This document shows, piece by piece, positions 44,872-53,229 of a stretch of DNA of 64,000 nucleotides. The notes beneath the pieces are model-generated. The model had not been told where the DNA came from. It was given only the letters and a program-made list of their open reading frames with translations, and ran no database searches. The DNA comes from Parapedobacter sp. SGR-10. GTDB taxonomy: Bacteria; Bacteroidota; Bacteroidia; Sphingobacteriales; Sphingobacteriaceae. The stretch's first letter is position 1, and every line of letters begins with the position of its first letter. The stretch covers positions 1 through 64,000 of the forward strand of contig NZ_JAAJTJ010000024.1 of the NCBI RefSeq assembly GCF_011030405.1. The letters are read 5' to 3'. Both the position numbers and the translations under genes were made by a program.

Positions 44872-47346
44872 CTAATTTTTCCTTTTCAGTTCGAAGAATC
44901 CCTGATAATTTCTCCGCTCGCCATTGACTGTCACACTCACACGATAGAAATACGTTCCGTGACGGAGTTTTTCTCCTGTGAATATATTCTGGTGATTGTC
45001 ATATCCAAATATGCGATCCAGCACCTTGCCCGTACGGTCAAAAATTGTAACTTGATTATCCGGGAATTTCTCAATGCCTTCAATCCTTAGGAAGTCATTG
45101 ATACCGTTTCCATCCGGCGAAACTGCAGGATGTACACGTACTAGATCATCTATTATCCGGATTGTTGCCCGCACAGGCTCCGCAGGTTCATACATACCAT
45201 TGCCTTCCTGTGTAGCCGTTACAAAGACTGTACCGATAGTATGCAAATTCAAGTTGGTTCCCGACAGGCTCGCTACACTGGCATCATCTACTACCAACGT
45301 GACCGGAAGCCCACTGCTTGAAGATACAGTCAATGCAAGTACACCTGTACGCAACTCTATCAGCTCGGGGGCATCAAAGGTGATCTCCTGTGACAATCCA
45401 TTGATGGTAAAATTCTCTTCCACATAACGCAGCGTGTAATTTTCGTTGCCCTCTACTATAGCCAGTGTACCTTGTTCTATCGGATAGGTTCCTTTATCCT
45501 CTCCTACCTGTCTGGTCAGCGTCCCGGTCAGTATATCTGCTGGCTGATCATTGTTGACCAATCCTTCTACCGTAAAGGTAAGTGGTGGGTCATTTTCGCC
45601 ATGTGCTTTGCTAACGGCATCGGCCGTCACGATCAATTCTTTAGGTACTATCCGTACATCCAAAACCAATATAGCCTCTTCAAAATCATTTGTTTCCGCA
45701 GAAGTAACCGTCAACTGCCCTGTTCCAATAGTAAGAGCAGTCGCTTCGGCAGGACCGGTTGCAGATGATAAGCTCAGCAATGGATCGGAAACCATCGTCG
45801 GCACTGCGTCGCCGGTGGTGGTTACCGTCAAGGTACCTTGATCACCATAGGAGAGCTCCAGTCCAGTAGACGGCACAGCGTCGCCGTTCCAGAATACCCG
45901 CAATGCAGGAACAGCAGATGGTATGTGCTCATAAGCACCCAGATCCACCGTATTGGTCAATATCCGGGCTCCACCGGCCAGATCTGTACCCCAAGCGGCA
46001 TCCGCCAGGTTGCCGGGCATAGGATTGCTATGGCCTTCCGCGAGCTGTATGCCTTCCCACAATCTCTCATTGCTTCCTGCGTCGATGGCCAAGTTGCCTG
46101 CCAGCAACGCATAATTCCCGTCTGAGGACGCAACGAAGATATCGTCTACCGTCAATCCCGATGGGATACCGGTAATATTACCAACACCGGTAGCTGTAGT
46201 CTGGATCAGGTTATGACTGCCGACATTGACCGTACCACTGTTTGAATTAGCCACAACAACGCCATCAAGATCTAAATTGCCCCATACAATACTGTTGTGA
46301 ACGGTAAGATTATGAGTAGCAGGGCTTTGCAGCCCCGGCCCGGCACCAGCGGCTCTATTGCCCACGATCGTCACATTGGTCAACGTAAGCTTACAGTCCT
46401 GACGGCCACGTACCCCTCCACACCCGGCACTCCCAACTGCAGTATTGCCATACACCAAAACATTGGTCAATGTGCTTTCTGAGAGACCCCAATCCTGGAA
46501 TCCACCTCCATGAGACGCCGTGTTGTTTGCTATTTCAGTATTGACAACAGCAAGTTTACCTCCTGTTATATATATACCTCCTCCATAAGCAGCAGTGGCA
46601 CTGATACCTCTGTTATTTCTGATCTTAGAACCGGTCAGCTTGGTGATTCCTCCCGATATATATATACCTGCTCCGTGCCCGTCACTTTGGTTTCCACGAA
46701 TGTCCAGATTCCTCAATGTAGGGCTTCCTGTACTATTGTAGATCCCTCCGCCTGTTTTTTCTGCGGCAGTATTACCTGCCGCTGCATCATCAGCGCTACC
46801 TCCCGTGATTACGAAACCATCCAGTACAGCCGTGCTACTGACACCGGAAGCTGTTACCACAGTGTAACTATTACCACCCTTAATCTGATTTACCGGATCG
46901 GTGATGATACCATCTGTGCCCGTGTCGTCGCCATCGATATCTCCCGATAAGACGGTCACATTGGTTTCCCAGTTTCGTCCGTCCAATGTAGACTCCGTAC
47001 CGACAAAGCCACCATACACTTCTACACCATTTTTGAGTAGAAAAGTAGCCTCACGATTTGCCGGATCGGCCGTAGGCTTGTACACACCTTTGGAGACCCA
47101 AATCTGGTCACCACTAGAGGCTACCGCCAACGCTTGTTGTAAATCCGCAAAAGCTCCTCCCCAGGATAGACCGTCCCCAGGGCTGGAATTGGAAGCATTT
47201 ACATAATATGTGTTCTGCGCTATTGCAGACAGGCCAGAGCACAATACCATGATCACCAACAATACGACCGAGACAACAGCATTGCAACGCTGTACACCCA
47301 GCCAACGAATAGGTCGGTAAATTCTTGGGTAATTGGTTTTCTTCAT
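44872..47346 (-). CDS. beta-helix/MBG protein with T9SS type B sorting domain
   Basis: 824 residues, a shorter relative of residues ~760-1571 of the fusion lyase. After a long signal region ending AIAQ (~44), residues ~45-475 are a beta-helix (TYYVNASNSSPGDGLSW, GDQIWVSKGVYKP, TNVLVYGNTAV, LTNVTIVGNRA). MBG-type sandwich domains follow (HGENDPPLTFTVEGL), then a type B sorting domain from ~735 (VSPDGNGINDFLRI ... GTYFYRVSV ... FFELKRKN). It lacks the lyase module. It may bind or cut polysaccharide at the surface; the beta-helix function is unassigned. Encoded directly before porP. Confidence 0.85.
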   Translation of the reverse strand: MKKTNYPRIYRPIRWLGVQRCNAVVSVVLLVIMVLCSGLSAIAQNTYYVNASNSSPGDGLSWGGAFADLQQALAVASSGDQIWVSKGVYKPTADPANREATFLLKNGVEVYGGFVGTESTLDGRNWETNVTVLSGDIDGDDTGTDGIITDPVNQIKGGNSYTVVTASGVSSTAVLDGFVITGGSADDAAAGNTAAEKTGGGIYNSTGSPTLRNLDIRGNQSDGHGAGIYISGGITKLTGSKIRNNRGISATAAYGGGIYITGGKLAVVNTEIANNTASHGGGFQDWGLSESTLTNVLVYGNTAVGSAGCGGVRGRQDCKLTLTNVTIVGNRAAGAGPGLQSPATHNLTVHNSIVWGNLDLDGVVVANSNSGTVNVGSHNLIQTTATGVGNITGIPSGLTVDDIFVASSDGNYALLAGNLAIDAGSNERLWEGIQLAEGHSNPMPGNLADAAWGTDLAGGARILTNTVDLGAYEHIPSAVPALRVFWNGDAVPSTGLELSYGDQGTLTVTTTGDAVPTMVSDPLLSLSSATGPAEATALTIGTGQLTVTSAETNDFEEAILVLDVRIVPKELIVTADAVSKAHGENDPPLTFTVEGLVNNDQPADILTGTLTRQVGEDKGTYPIEQGTLAIVEGNENYTLRYVEENFTINGLSQEITFDAPELIELRTGVLALTVSSSSGLPVTLVVDDASVASLSGTNLNLHTIGTVFVTATQEGNGMYEPAEPVRATIRIIDDLVRVHPAVSPDGNGINDFLRIEGIEKFPDNQVTIFDRTGKVLDRIFGYDNHQNIFTGEKLRHGTYFYRVSVTVNGERRNYQGFFELKRKN

Positions 47347-47364
47347 ATCAGTTAGTTTTTATTT

Positions 47365-47443
47365 TAGTTATCAGTGGTCAGTTATCAGTTGGCAGTATTC
47401 TCAAATGACCCAATTTTCAACTCTCCATTTTCAATTATCAATT
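47365..47443. repeat. two adjacent 7-bp-period tracts
   Basis: 47365-47400 reads as CAGTTAT/CAGTGGT/CAGTTAT/CAGTTGG-type heptamers; 47412-47443 as TTTCAAC/TCTCCAT/TTTCAAT/TATCAAT-type heptamers. Both families also appear elsewhere in the window (44827-44868 and 12160-12232) in gaps between genes of one operon. Confidence 0.5.
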
Positions 47444-49805
47444 AATCTTCCAGCTCATGATGAGCCTTCAGCCGGACGATAAACTCCGGTGAAAGCTGCA
47501 CGCTTTTGTTTTTAAGATAGCTCAACACATCCTGTCCCAGTCTTGTCCCCAAATGGTTAAATCGGACTTTTCCATTGATTTTCATAAAATCACTATATAA
47601 AGTAAGCAAATCCTCCGGAGCTGTATCCGAATATTGGGGTAGAAACAGCTGGCAGTTCACAAAACTGGTACCTAAAACTGTATCCAGTCTCAGTACTTTG
47701 TCTTTTGCATAATACGGCCGGAACTTGCAGTTTACAAAAGTCACTGATCCCTGGTACTTTTCCTCGCCTCCCAAGCTCACATGGTCGATAACACTATCTT
47801 CCAACACCAGTTCTCCTAAGTTCCTTCCCATATTGCAGATCACATTGTCACAATCCTTGATCCTGACAAAAGGCACCAGGCTTTTTTCATCCGGTGTTCC
47901 ATTCAACGGATCGAAAGAAATATGCGAGCCACCGAGAGAGGTATGCTCCAATTGGATATTCTCCAAAAGAATCTTCGCATTGCAAGACAAAAAAGAACCG
48001 TCATAAGAAAACTTCTTTGGCAGCAAAAAACTGTCAGGAGAAGGTACTCTCATGATCCGTACTCCTTTTTCACGCCCCTTCACAGAAATGTTCTTCAGTA
48101 CAATATGATCAGGAAAGAACAGCTTCCCACTCTTTTCGTATGACTTTATCGAGGACACAGCGATAAGCCAAAAAACGGTACCTGACGCTGCATTTTCCTC
48201 GTAATCAATCTTCACATCCTCAATCGTGATACTTCGGCCATACCCTATATTGTACATATAATCTACATCTCGAGTTGCATACCTCAACAAGGCACCTGCA
48301 CTTACTCCCGCGGGATAATAGGTACAATTTCTGACCAGTATATCACCGTCCCATCTGGAACCATAATCGCTCCTGAATGTGATGATAGCCGATCCACGAC
48401 AAGAACTATTTTCTACACGCAACTCCCCACCTCCAGTCACTGTAATGCCTTTTGCCCCGATTTGCGAATCTAGAATATGAATATTGTACCCATAAGAATG
48501 CACATCAAATCTATTTAAAGTACACTTTTCCAAACGGATATTTTTCGTATAATTGGTACCAAATACTCCCCAGTGTATCCTTCCCGCCTCTGCTGTGATA
48601 TTGCTAAAGAGCACATTCATAATGACATTGCCCGAAATGCCATACGTACCCTGCGGTACATTCGTTTCTTTTGTTCCTCTCGTCTTTTCCCAAGGAATCA
48701 AGCGAACATTTTTTAGCTGTAGATCGTAAGCCCTCGAAAAGGAATAAAAACCGCTCCTGGAGAGCATAGCAATATCTTTGTTTCCAGGCTCCACACCCAC
48801 CCACTGATTCTTGATAATGGTTCTGCTACGCTGTACCTGTATACCATTGGACATATAACCTTTATCCAATACATCCGAACTATGTCCACTGAGAAAAAAC
48901 GTACCGCCTTCTATGGTCAGATAAGATCTTTCAGCAGGGTAGGCCGTCAGCGAAGTATAGTCTTTGAAATCCAGAAATACCTCTCCCAAAATCCGTCCAT
49001 CTTCTTCTACCACAAAAAAGTCTTGCTTATTTCTACCGGGATGAGCATTTCCCCCTTGACGAGCCCCTACCTTATCATTAGCATCCACAATGACGATCAA
49101 GCTATCTGCATATCTGGTCAATGCCGGGATGTTGGTATCTTTGTTTTTCAGCGCTTCCAGCACGGCTTTTTTGTCCGTATCAGATAATGTTATCTTTACA
49201 CTTTCCCGTCGTCCGGTGACCTTGAACCGAGCTGTGCGTGTATTCTGTCTTTCATCAATATGAAAAATGGTCTTACCCCAATGTACATCCGTCTGTATGA
49301 CGATGTCATCCGTTTTTCCTATCCAGAAATCCCCTCTTGTATTCTCAACAGGAATATCGTTCTCATTGGCATAATGGTGTGCGGCTTTGATCTGCTCACC
49401 ATCGTCATTCTTCCCATCCGATCTGGCGCCAAACATCTTGTAGTTTACCTTATCCACATTGATGAGTTCTGCCGCCAAGCCACTGCGCAGCGCAATAATC
49501 CCTCCTTCATCGGCCTTTTCCGGTGATTTGATCACCTGGTACTTGGCATGTCCTCCATCTCCGGCTTCATAATAACCCTTGGTCTCTATATAGTCTCCTT
49601 CTTTGAGCGACCGGTCTTGCTTCATTTCCACGACACTGTCATAAAAAATACAAGGGCTCTTGTCAGCTTTCTTTTGTATTTCCTTCTCACGGGCAACAGC
49701 CGTGGTAGACATGCCTGATAGTCCTGCGACTCCCAGTACGGACAGCATTTTGCGACGGCTGAACAGCCCTTCTTGATCTTGATTATGGAAAGAATGCTTC
49801 TTCAT
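47442..49805 (-). CDS. Tat-exported right-handed beta-helix (pectate-lyase-like) protein
   Basis: 787 residues. The N-terminus carries a twin-arginine signal (SRRKMLSVLG then hydrophobic stretch), unlike the Sec or lipoprotein leaders of the other genes. Residues ~45-115 form a small beta domain, then KMFGARSDGKNDDGEQIKAA marks the start of a pectate-lyase-superfamily beta-helix. Repeats such as IRLEKCTLNRFDV, VTVTGGGELRVENSSC-like, LVRNCTYYP and VRIKDCDN fill the middle. No family-specific catalytic set can be confirmed. It is 4 bp from the CE15-like gene and probably acts with it in the periplasm. Confidence 0.75.
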   Translation of the reverse strand: MKKHSFHNQDQEGLFSRRKMLSVLGVAGLSGMSTTAVAREKEIQKKADKSPCIFYDSVVEMKQDRSLKEGDYIETKGYYEAGDGGHAKYQVIKSPEKADEGGIIALRSGLAAELINVDKVNYKMFGARSDGKNDDGEQIKAAHHYANENDIPVENTRGDFWIGKTDDIVIQTDVHWGKTIFHIDERQNTRTARFKVTGRRESVKITLSDTDKKAVLEALKNKDTNIPALTRYADSLIVIVDANDKVGARQGGNAHPGRNKQDFFVVEEDGRILGEVFLDFKDYTSLTAYPAERSYLTIEGGTFFLSGHSSDVLDKGYMSNGIQVQRSRTIIKNQWVGVEPGNKDIAMLSRSGFYSFSRAYDLQLKNVRLIPWEKTRGTKETNVPQGTYGISGNVIMNVLFSNITAEAGRIHWGVFGTNYTKNIRLEKCTLNRFDVHSYGYNIHILDSQIGAKGITVTGGGELRVENSSCRGSAIITFRSDYGSRWDGDILVRNCTYYPAGVSAGALLRYATRDVDYMYNIGYGRSITIEDVKIDYEENAASGTVFWLIAVSSIKSYEKSGKLFFPDHIVLKNISVKGREKGVRIMRVPSPDSFLLPKKFSYDGSFLSCNAKILLENIQLEHTSLGGSHISFDPLNGTPDEKSLVPFVRIKDCDNVICNMGRNLGELVLEDSVIDHVSLGGEEKYQGSVTFVNCKFRPYYAKDKVLRLDTVLGTSFVNCQLFLPQYSDTAPEDLLTLYSDFMKINGKVRFNHLGTRLGQDVLSYLKNKSVQLSPEFIVRLKAHHELED

Positions 49806-49809
49806 CTAA

Positions 49810-52140
49810 TTATTTTTTATATCCGTCAAAAAAATTAATGACTGTCTCTAAGGTTTCTGGTGAAATCCAATTGATGTCCCGAGGACGATACAACTGTAAG
49901 CCCGCATCTTTGCCGTACAAAGCGTATACATTTTTCGCTTTTTCTACGGATTGTATAATAGATCCGGTATCTCCATAACGGTCTAAGGTAGGTGCCACCA
50001 CCATCACCGGCCGAGGAGCGATACAGGATAAGATCTCTTCCATATCTACCGGAGCTTTTTCAGGTATATCCGCAAAGAGTCCCAAGCGCGGAATGAAGCC
50101 ATGCAAATGCGACATACTACGGAGGGATTCATACTGGCTGTTGGATGTGCGATAGGGTGAAAAACCCGATACCGAGGCCAAGGCCTTTACCCTTTCGTCC
50201 AAAGCAGCCGTATACAGGCCTACGGTGCCACCAAGCGTATTGCCCAATACGAAAACATTGTTTTCATCTACTTCGGGGATTTTACTTAGCCCATCTAATA
50301 CGGCCTTCACATCATCCACCATCTTACCCATCTTGGACCAACCGGGAATCCGGTTATAAAACCCAACCGCCTCTTCCATTCGGGTACCAAACCCAAATTG
50401 ATCAAAAGCTACTACCGCATAACCTTTGGCCAACAGTTGGCCAAACAGTATATGATTGGATGGACCGCCATTCAGTTTGTTATATCCTTTGGAATAGCCT
50501 GTAGAATGGGCATATTGATGGAGATATATAACGACGGGGTATTTCTTTTCTTCGAGTTTTCCCTGTGCGTTTTTTGGATAATAGATCCTGACCGGCAAAT
50601 GATCGCCAAAAGCGGTATAAGGACCATAATATTTTGCTATGCCGTTTTTCGGTTCTGGTCGGCCAATAATAGATTCCAGCCAGTCATATCTGGACTTGAT
50701 AGAAATATCTACCCTATCCGGCAGGACACTTCCCGGCCTGTCTCCCAGTAACCATTGAAGATTCTGTTTTGCCGCTGTCCTGTCCCGTTCAAACTCCTCC
50801 ATATTTTTATATGTAGGTTTTACCGCGACCGTTTTTAGATTCTGGGCCTCTGCACGTAATGCTTTATTGCGGGCAAACCATGCATCAAAATCATAAGCAT
50901 AAAACAATCTATTGTGCCAAACTATATCATTTCTTTTGAAATGTTTATCTAAAAAATCTAAAGTAAACTCCACATCCCGGGCTGCTACCGCATGTTCTCC
51001 TCTACGGGTATGGACGCCGACCCGATCCCCTTCACCAAAAAAATCGTACACTTTCTTGACCGAATAGTAGTTTTGTTCATTTGCCCAGGCATTCAGTCCC
51101 CGTTCTGTCACCGAATAATGAAACAGTAAAGGACGTGGTGCAATGAGTGCCGCCAAGGAATTTTGGTCTACCGGCAATTTATCTTCATGACCAAAGAAAA
51201 ACCGTAATCTGGGGTGAAACCAATGTACATTGGCCGCAACGACCAGATCCAGTGTCTCGCTGGCGTACTGCGGATCTCCAAATCGCCAGGGAGCATCCCC
51301 TCCGGTACTTGAGCTGCTGCTCACGACAGCCCCGATACGCTCATCAAACGCCGCAGCCCAAAGCGACTGTTTGCCGTTTCGGGAATGTCCGGTGATGGCA
51401 ATCTGCTCTTTATTGATTTCGGGTCTTGTATAGAGATAATCCACCACACGTGAAGCTCCCCAGGCCCTCCGCATCAACATGCTGAAATCATAATCGGGAT
51501 AGATAGCTTGAAATGCTTGCGTATCATCCCAATTGTCACTAGCTGCATAAGTACATACAGCATATCCTCTTCGCAGGGCCAAGCGCCCCCAATCCAGGTG
51601 TGTATATTGGGTCATGAAGACAGGTAGATTTTTTCCACCAAGCGGTAGCCACAGTTCCATATGCAATTTAGCCGCTTGGGATGGCCCAAAATTCAATCTG
51701 ATTTTTTGAATACGAACTCCGTCACCGACCGAATCCAGCAGGATTTCGCTACTCATGTTTTTCGGAGCTTCTGGAAAGTTTCCTGAAATCCAGTATTTGT
51801 ACTGTTCCCTGATCCATTGTTTTTTGTCCTGCCATTCTTCCTTAGTCTTGATGGGATACTCCTTTCCGTCCTTTTCATAGACCAATGGATCGGGCAAAAA
51901 AGGTGTGGATTTCATCTTGGAGAAATCGGGTGGCAGCTCCCCACTCCTTTCCAACCACTCTACCCAGGTACTGTCTTGATGGGTAGCCCTACGTGTATTG
52001 GCCTGAAACCGTTGATCAATAATAATATGTTTCAGATCGGATAAATATTGCTGTCTGATCGTACGATCTTCCTGCCCATGCACATGATTGACAAATGAAA
52101 ACGCAAACAACATTAAAAATGCATAATAGATCTTTCTCAT
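49810..52140 (-). CDS. two-domain alpha/beta-hydrolase: CE15-like esterase plus degenerate second domain
   Basis: 776 residues with a signal peptide ending VHGQ. The first domain (~80-410) resembles CE15 glucuronoyl esterases: GHSRNGKQSLW gives the nucleophile Ser near residue 250, and RGEHAVAARD gives the catalytic His near 382. CE15 enzymes cut esters of uronic acids. The second domain (~470-776) is a separate alpha/beta-hydrolase in which the elbow reads GNTLGG (Thr in place of Ser, near 634), and the C-terminal region expected to hold His reads RPRDINWIS. It is therefore likely non-catalytic, perhaps a binding or structural domain. Fits uronate-polymer breakdown. Confidence 0.78.
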   Translation of the reverse strand: MRKIYYAFLMLFAFSFVNHVHGQEDRTIRQQYLSDLKHIIIDQRFQANTRRATHQDSTWVEWLERSGELPPDFSKMKSTPFLPDPLVYEKDGKEYPIKTKEEWQDKKQWIREQYKYWISGNFPEAPKNMSSEILLDSVGDGVRIQKIRLNFGPSQAAKLHMELWLPLGGKNLPVFMTQYTHLDWGRLALRRGYAVCTYAASDNWDDTQAFQAIYPDYDFSMLMRRAWGASRVVDYLYTRPEINKEQIAITGHSRNGKQSLWAAAFDERIGAVVSSSSSTGGDAPWRFGDPQYASETLDLVVAANVHWFHPRLRFFFGHEDKLPVDQNSLAALIAPRPLLFHYSVTERGLNAWANEQNYYSVKKVYDFFGEGDRVGVHTRRGEHAVAARDVEFTLDFLDKHFKRNDIVWHNRLFYAYDFDAWFARNKALRAEAQNLKTVAVKPTYKNMEEFERDRTAAKQNLQWLLGDRPGSVLPDRVDISIKSRYDWLESIIGRPEPKNGIAKYYGPYTAFGDHLPVRIYYPKNAQGKLEEKKYPVVIYLHQYAHSTGYSKGYNKLNGGPSNHILFGQLLAKGYAVVAFDQFGFGTRMEEAVGFYNRIPGWSKMGKMVDDVKAVLDGLSKIPEVDENNVFVLGNTLGGTVGLYTAALDERVKALASVSGFSPYRTSNSQYESLRSMSHLHGFIPRLGLFADIPEKAPVDMEEILSCIAPRPVMVVAPTLDRYGDTGSIIQSVEKAKNVYALYGKDAGLQLYRPRDINWISPETLETVINFFDGYKK

Positions 52141-52240
52141 TACTTCCGTGTATTTTTTATATTGCTTTTTCCATTAATGAGGATACATGATTTTTGTTTC
52201 TTTTCCCATGAGACGAAAGCTTATTTAACTAACCCATAAT

Positions 52241-53218
52241 CTATTCCTCCGGCAAGATAGTGATCTCCAATTCCTTCACAACCTGCTTTGTGTCTGATAT
52301 GGTCGCATTGGTTGCAATAAAGACCACCTTATACACCCCTGGCTGTTCATAATAGTGAGTGTGTGATTCCATCGGAAAGTCAGTATATTGTTTGAGCGCA
52401 ACACTATTGTCCGCTCCAAGGTTAATGTCTGTACCGATCTCAAATTTTCGGGACACCCCCCACATTTCATAATCTTCCCGATAATATGGACTCGCCGTAC
52501 CGTAATAGGCAAATAAGAATATGGAACTGGTAATGACCGTCCCACTATTTTCAGCGATCTCAGCCGGAGTCAGAAAAGGATGCACCAACTGCCATTGCAT
52601 GCCTGCATAATTGGCCAAAACGATATAATTCTGTCCCAGAGTTTCTACCATAAGGGAATGTCCTTGTACCCTAAAGTTTCGGGATACAGATCCCGTAAAC
52701 CCTCCGGGGGAAGTCACCCTATAAGCAAGGTAAAACGGCTTGCCCGACTCTAGATCAATAAAATCAGTAATTGCCTGCGTACCCGAGTGAGCCCACACGT
52801 TTTGCCACGTACCTCGCTCTCCCCAATAATACAAATCAGTCAGTGGCGTCCAGGTAGCTGCGCTCACACTGGCATAATCGTAATTTCCGTTAAAATCCGA
52901 GGAAATAAAGAGGTCATGGTTTACGTCGTTTTCAGCACCAGGGGGTGTATTGTGGGTACGGAAAGAAAAATGCACATCTTTCACTTCGTCTACCCGGTTC
53001 TTGTCTCGATACTCATAGGCATTGCCCAACTCTCCGGAGTAAAATGAAATCTGGTTCGCGTCGCCCCCGGTAATCGTGAAAACAACGGGCTCTCCTACCT
53101 TGAATGTCGTCTTTTCTACCGATACATCAAAGGTAAGCGCCTTTTCATAATCAAATTTTTGACAGGACATTATCCATGTCAGTGATATTACGGTCCATGC
53201 AAAAAATATCTTTTTCAT
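52241..53218 (-). CDS. DUF5017-like lipoprotein, probable surface glycan-binding protein (PUL B)
   Basis: 325 residues from the ATG at 53218, which opens a lipoprotein signal with lipobox WIMSC; the open frame reaches 17 codons further up without a leader-like sequence. The PKD-like pattern is as in the PUL A pair: GEPVVFTITGGDANQISFYSGE, YEYRDKNR, and C-terminal YYEQPGVYKVVFIATN. It follows susD by 11 bp. The family sits after susD in many loci and is thought to bind glycan. This single copy contrasts with two in PUL A. Confidence 0.72.
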   Translation of the reverse strand: MKKIFFAWTVISLTWIMSCQKFDYEKALTFDVSVEKTTFKVGEPVVFTITGGDANQISFYSGELGNAYEYRDKNRVDEVKDVHFSFRTHNTPPGAENDVNHDLFISSDFNGNYDYASVSAATWTPLTDLYYWGERGTWQNVWAHSGTQAITDFIDLESGKPFYLAYRVTSPGGFTGSVSRNFRVQGHSLMVETLGQNYIVLANYAGMQWQLVHPFLTPAEIAENSGTVITSSIFLFAYYGTASPYYREDYEMWGVSRKFEIGTDINLGADNSVALKQYTDFPMESHTHYYEQPGVYKVVFIATNATISDTKQVVKELEITILPEE

Positions 53219-53229
53219 AATTGATAAAT

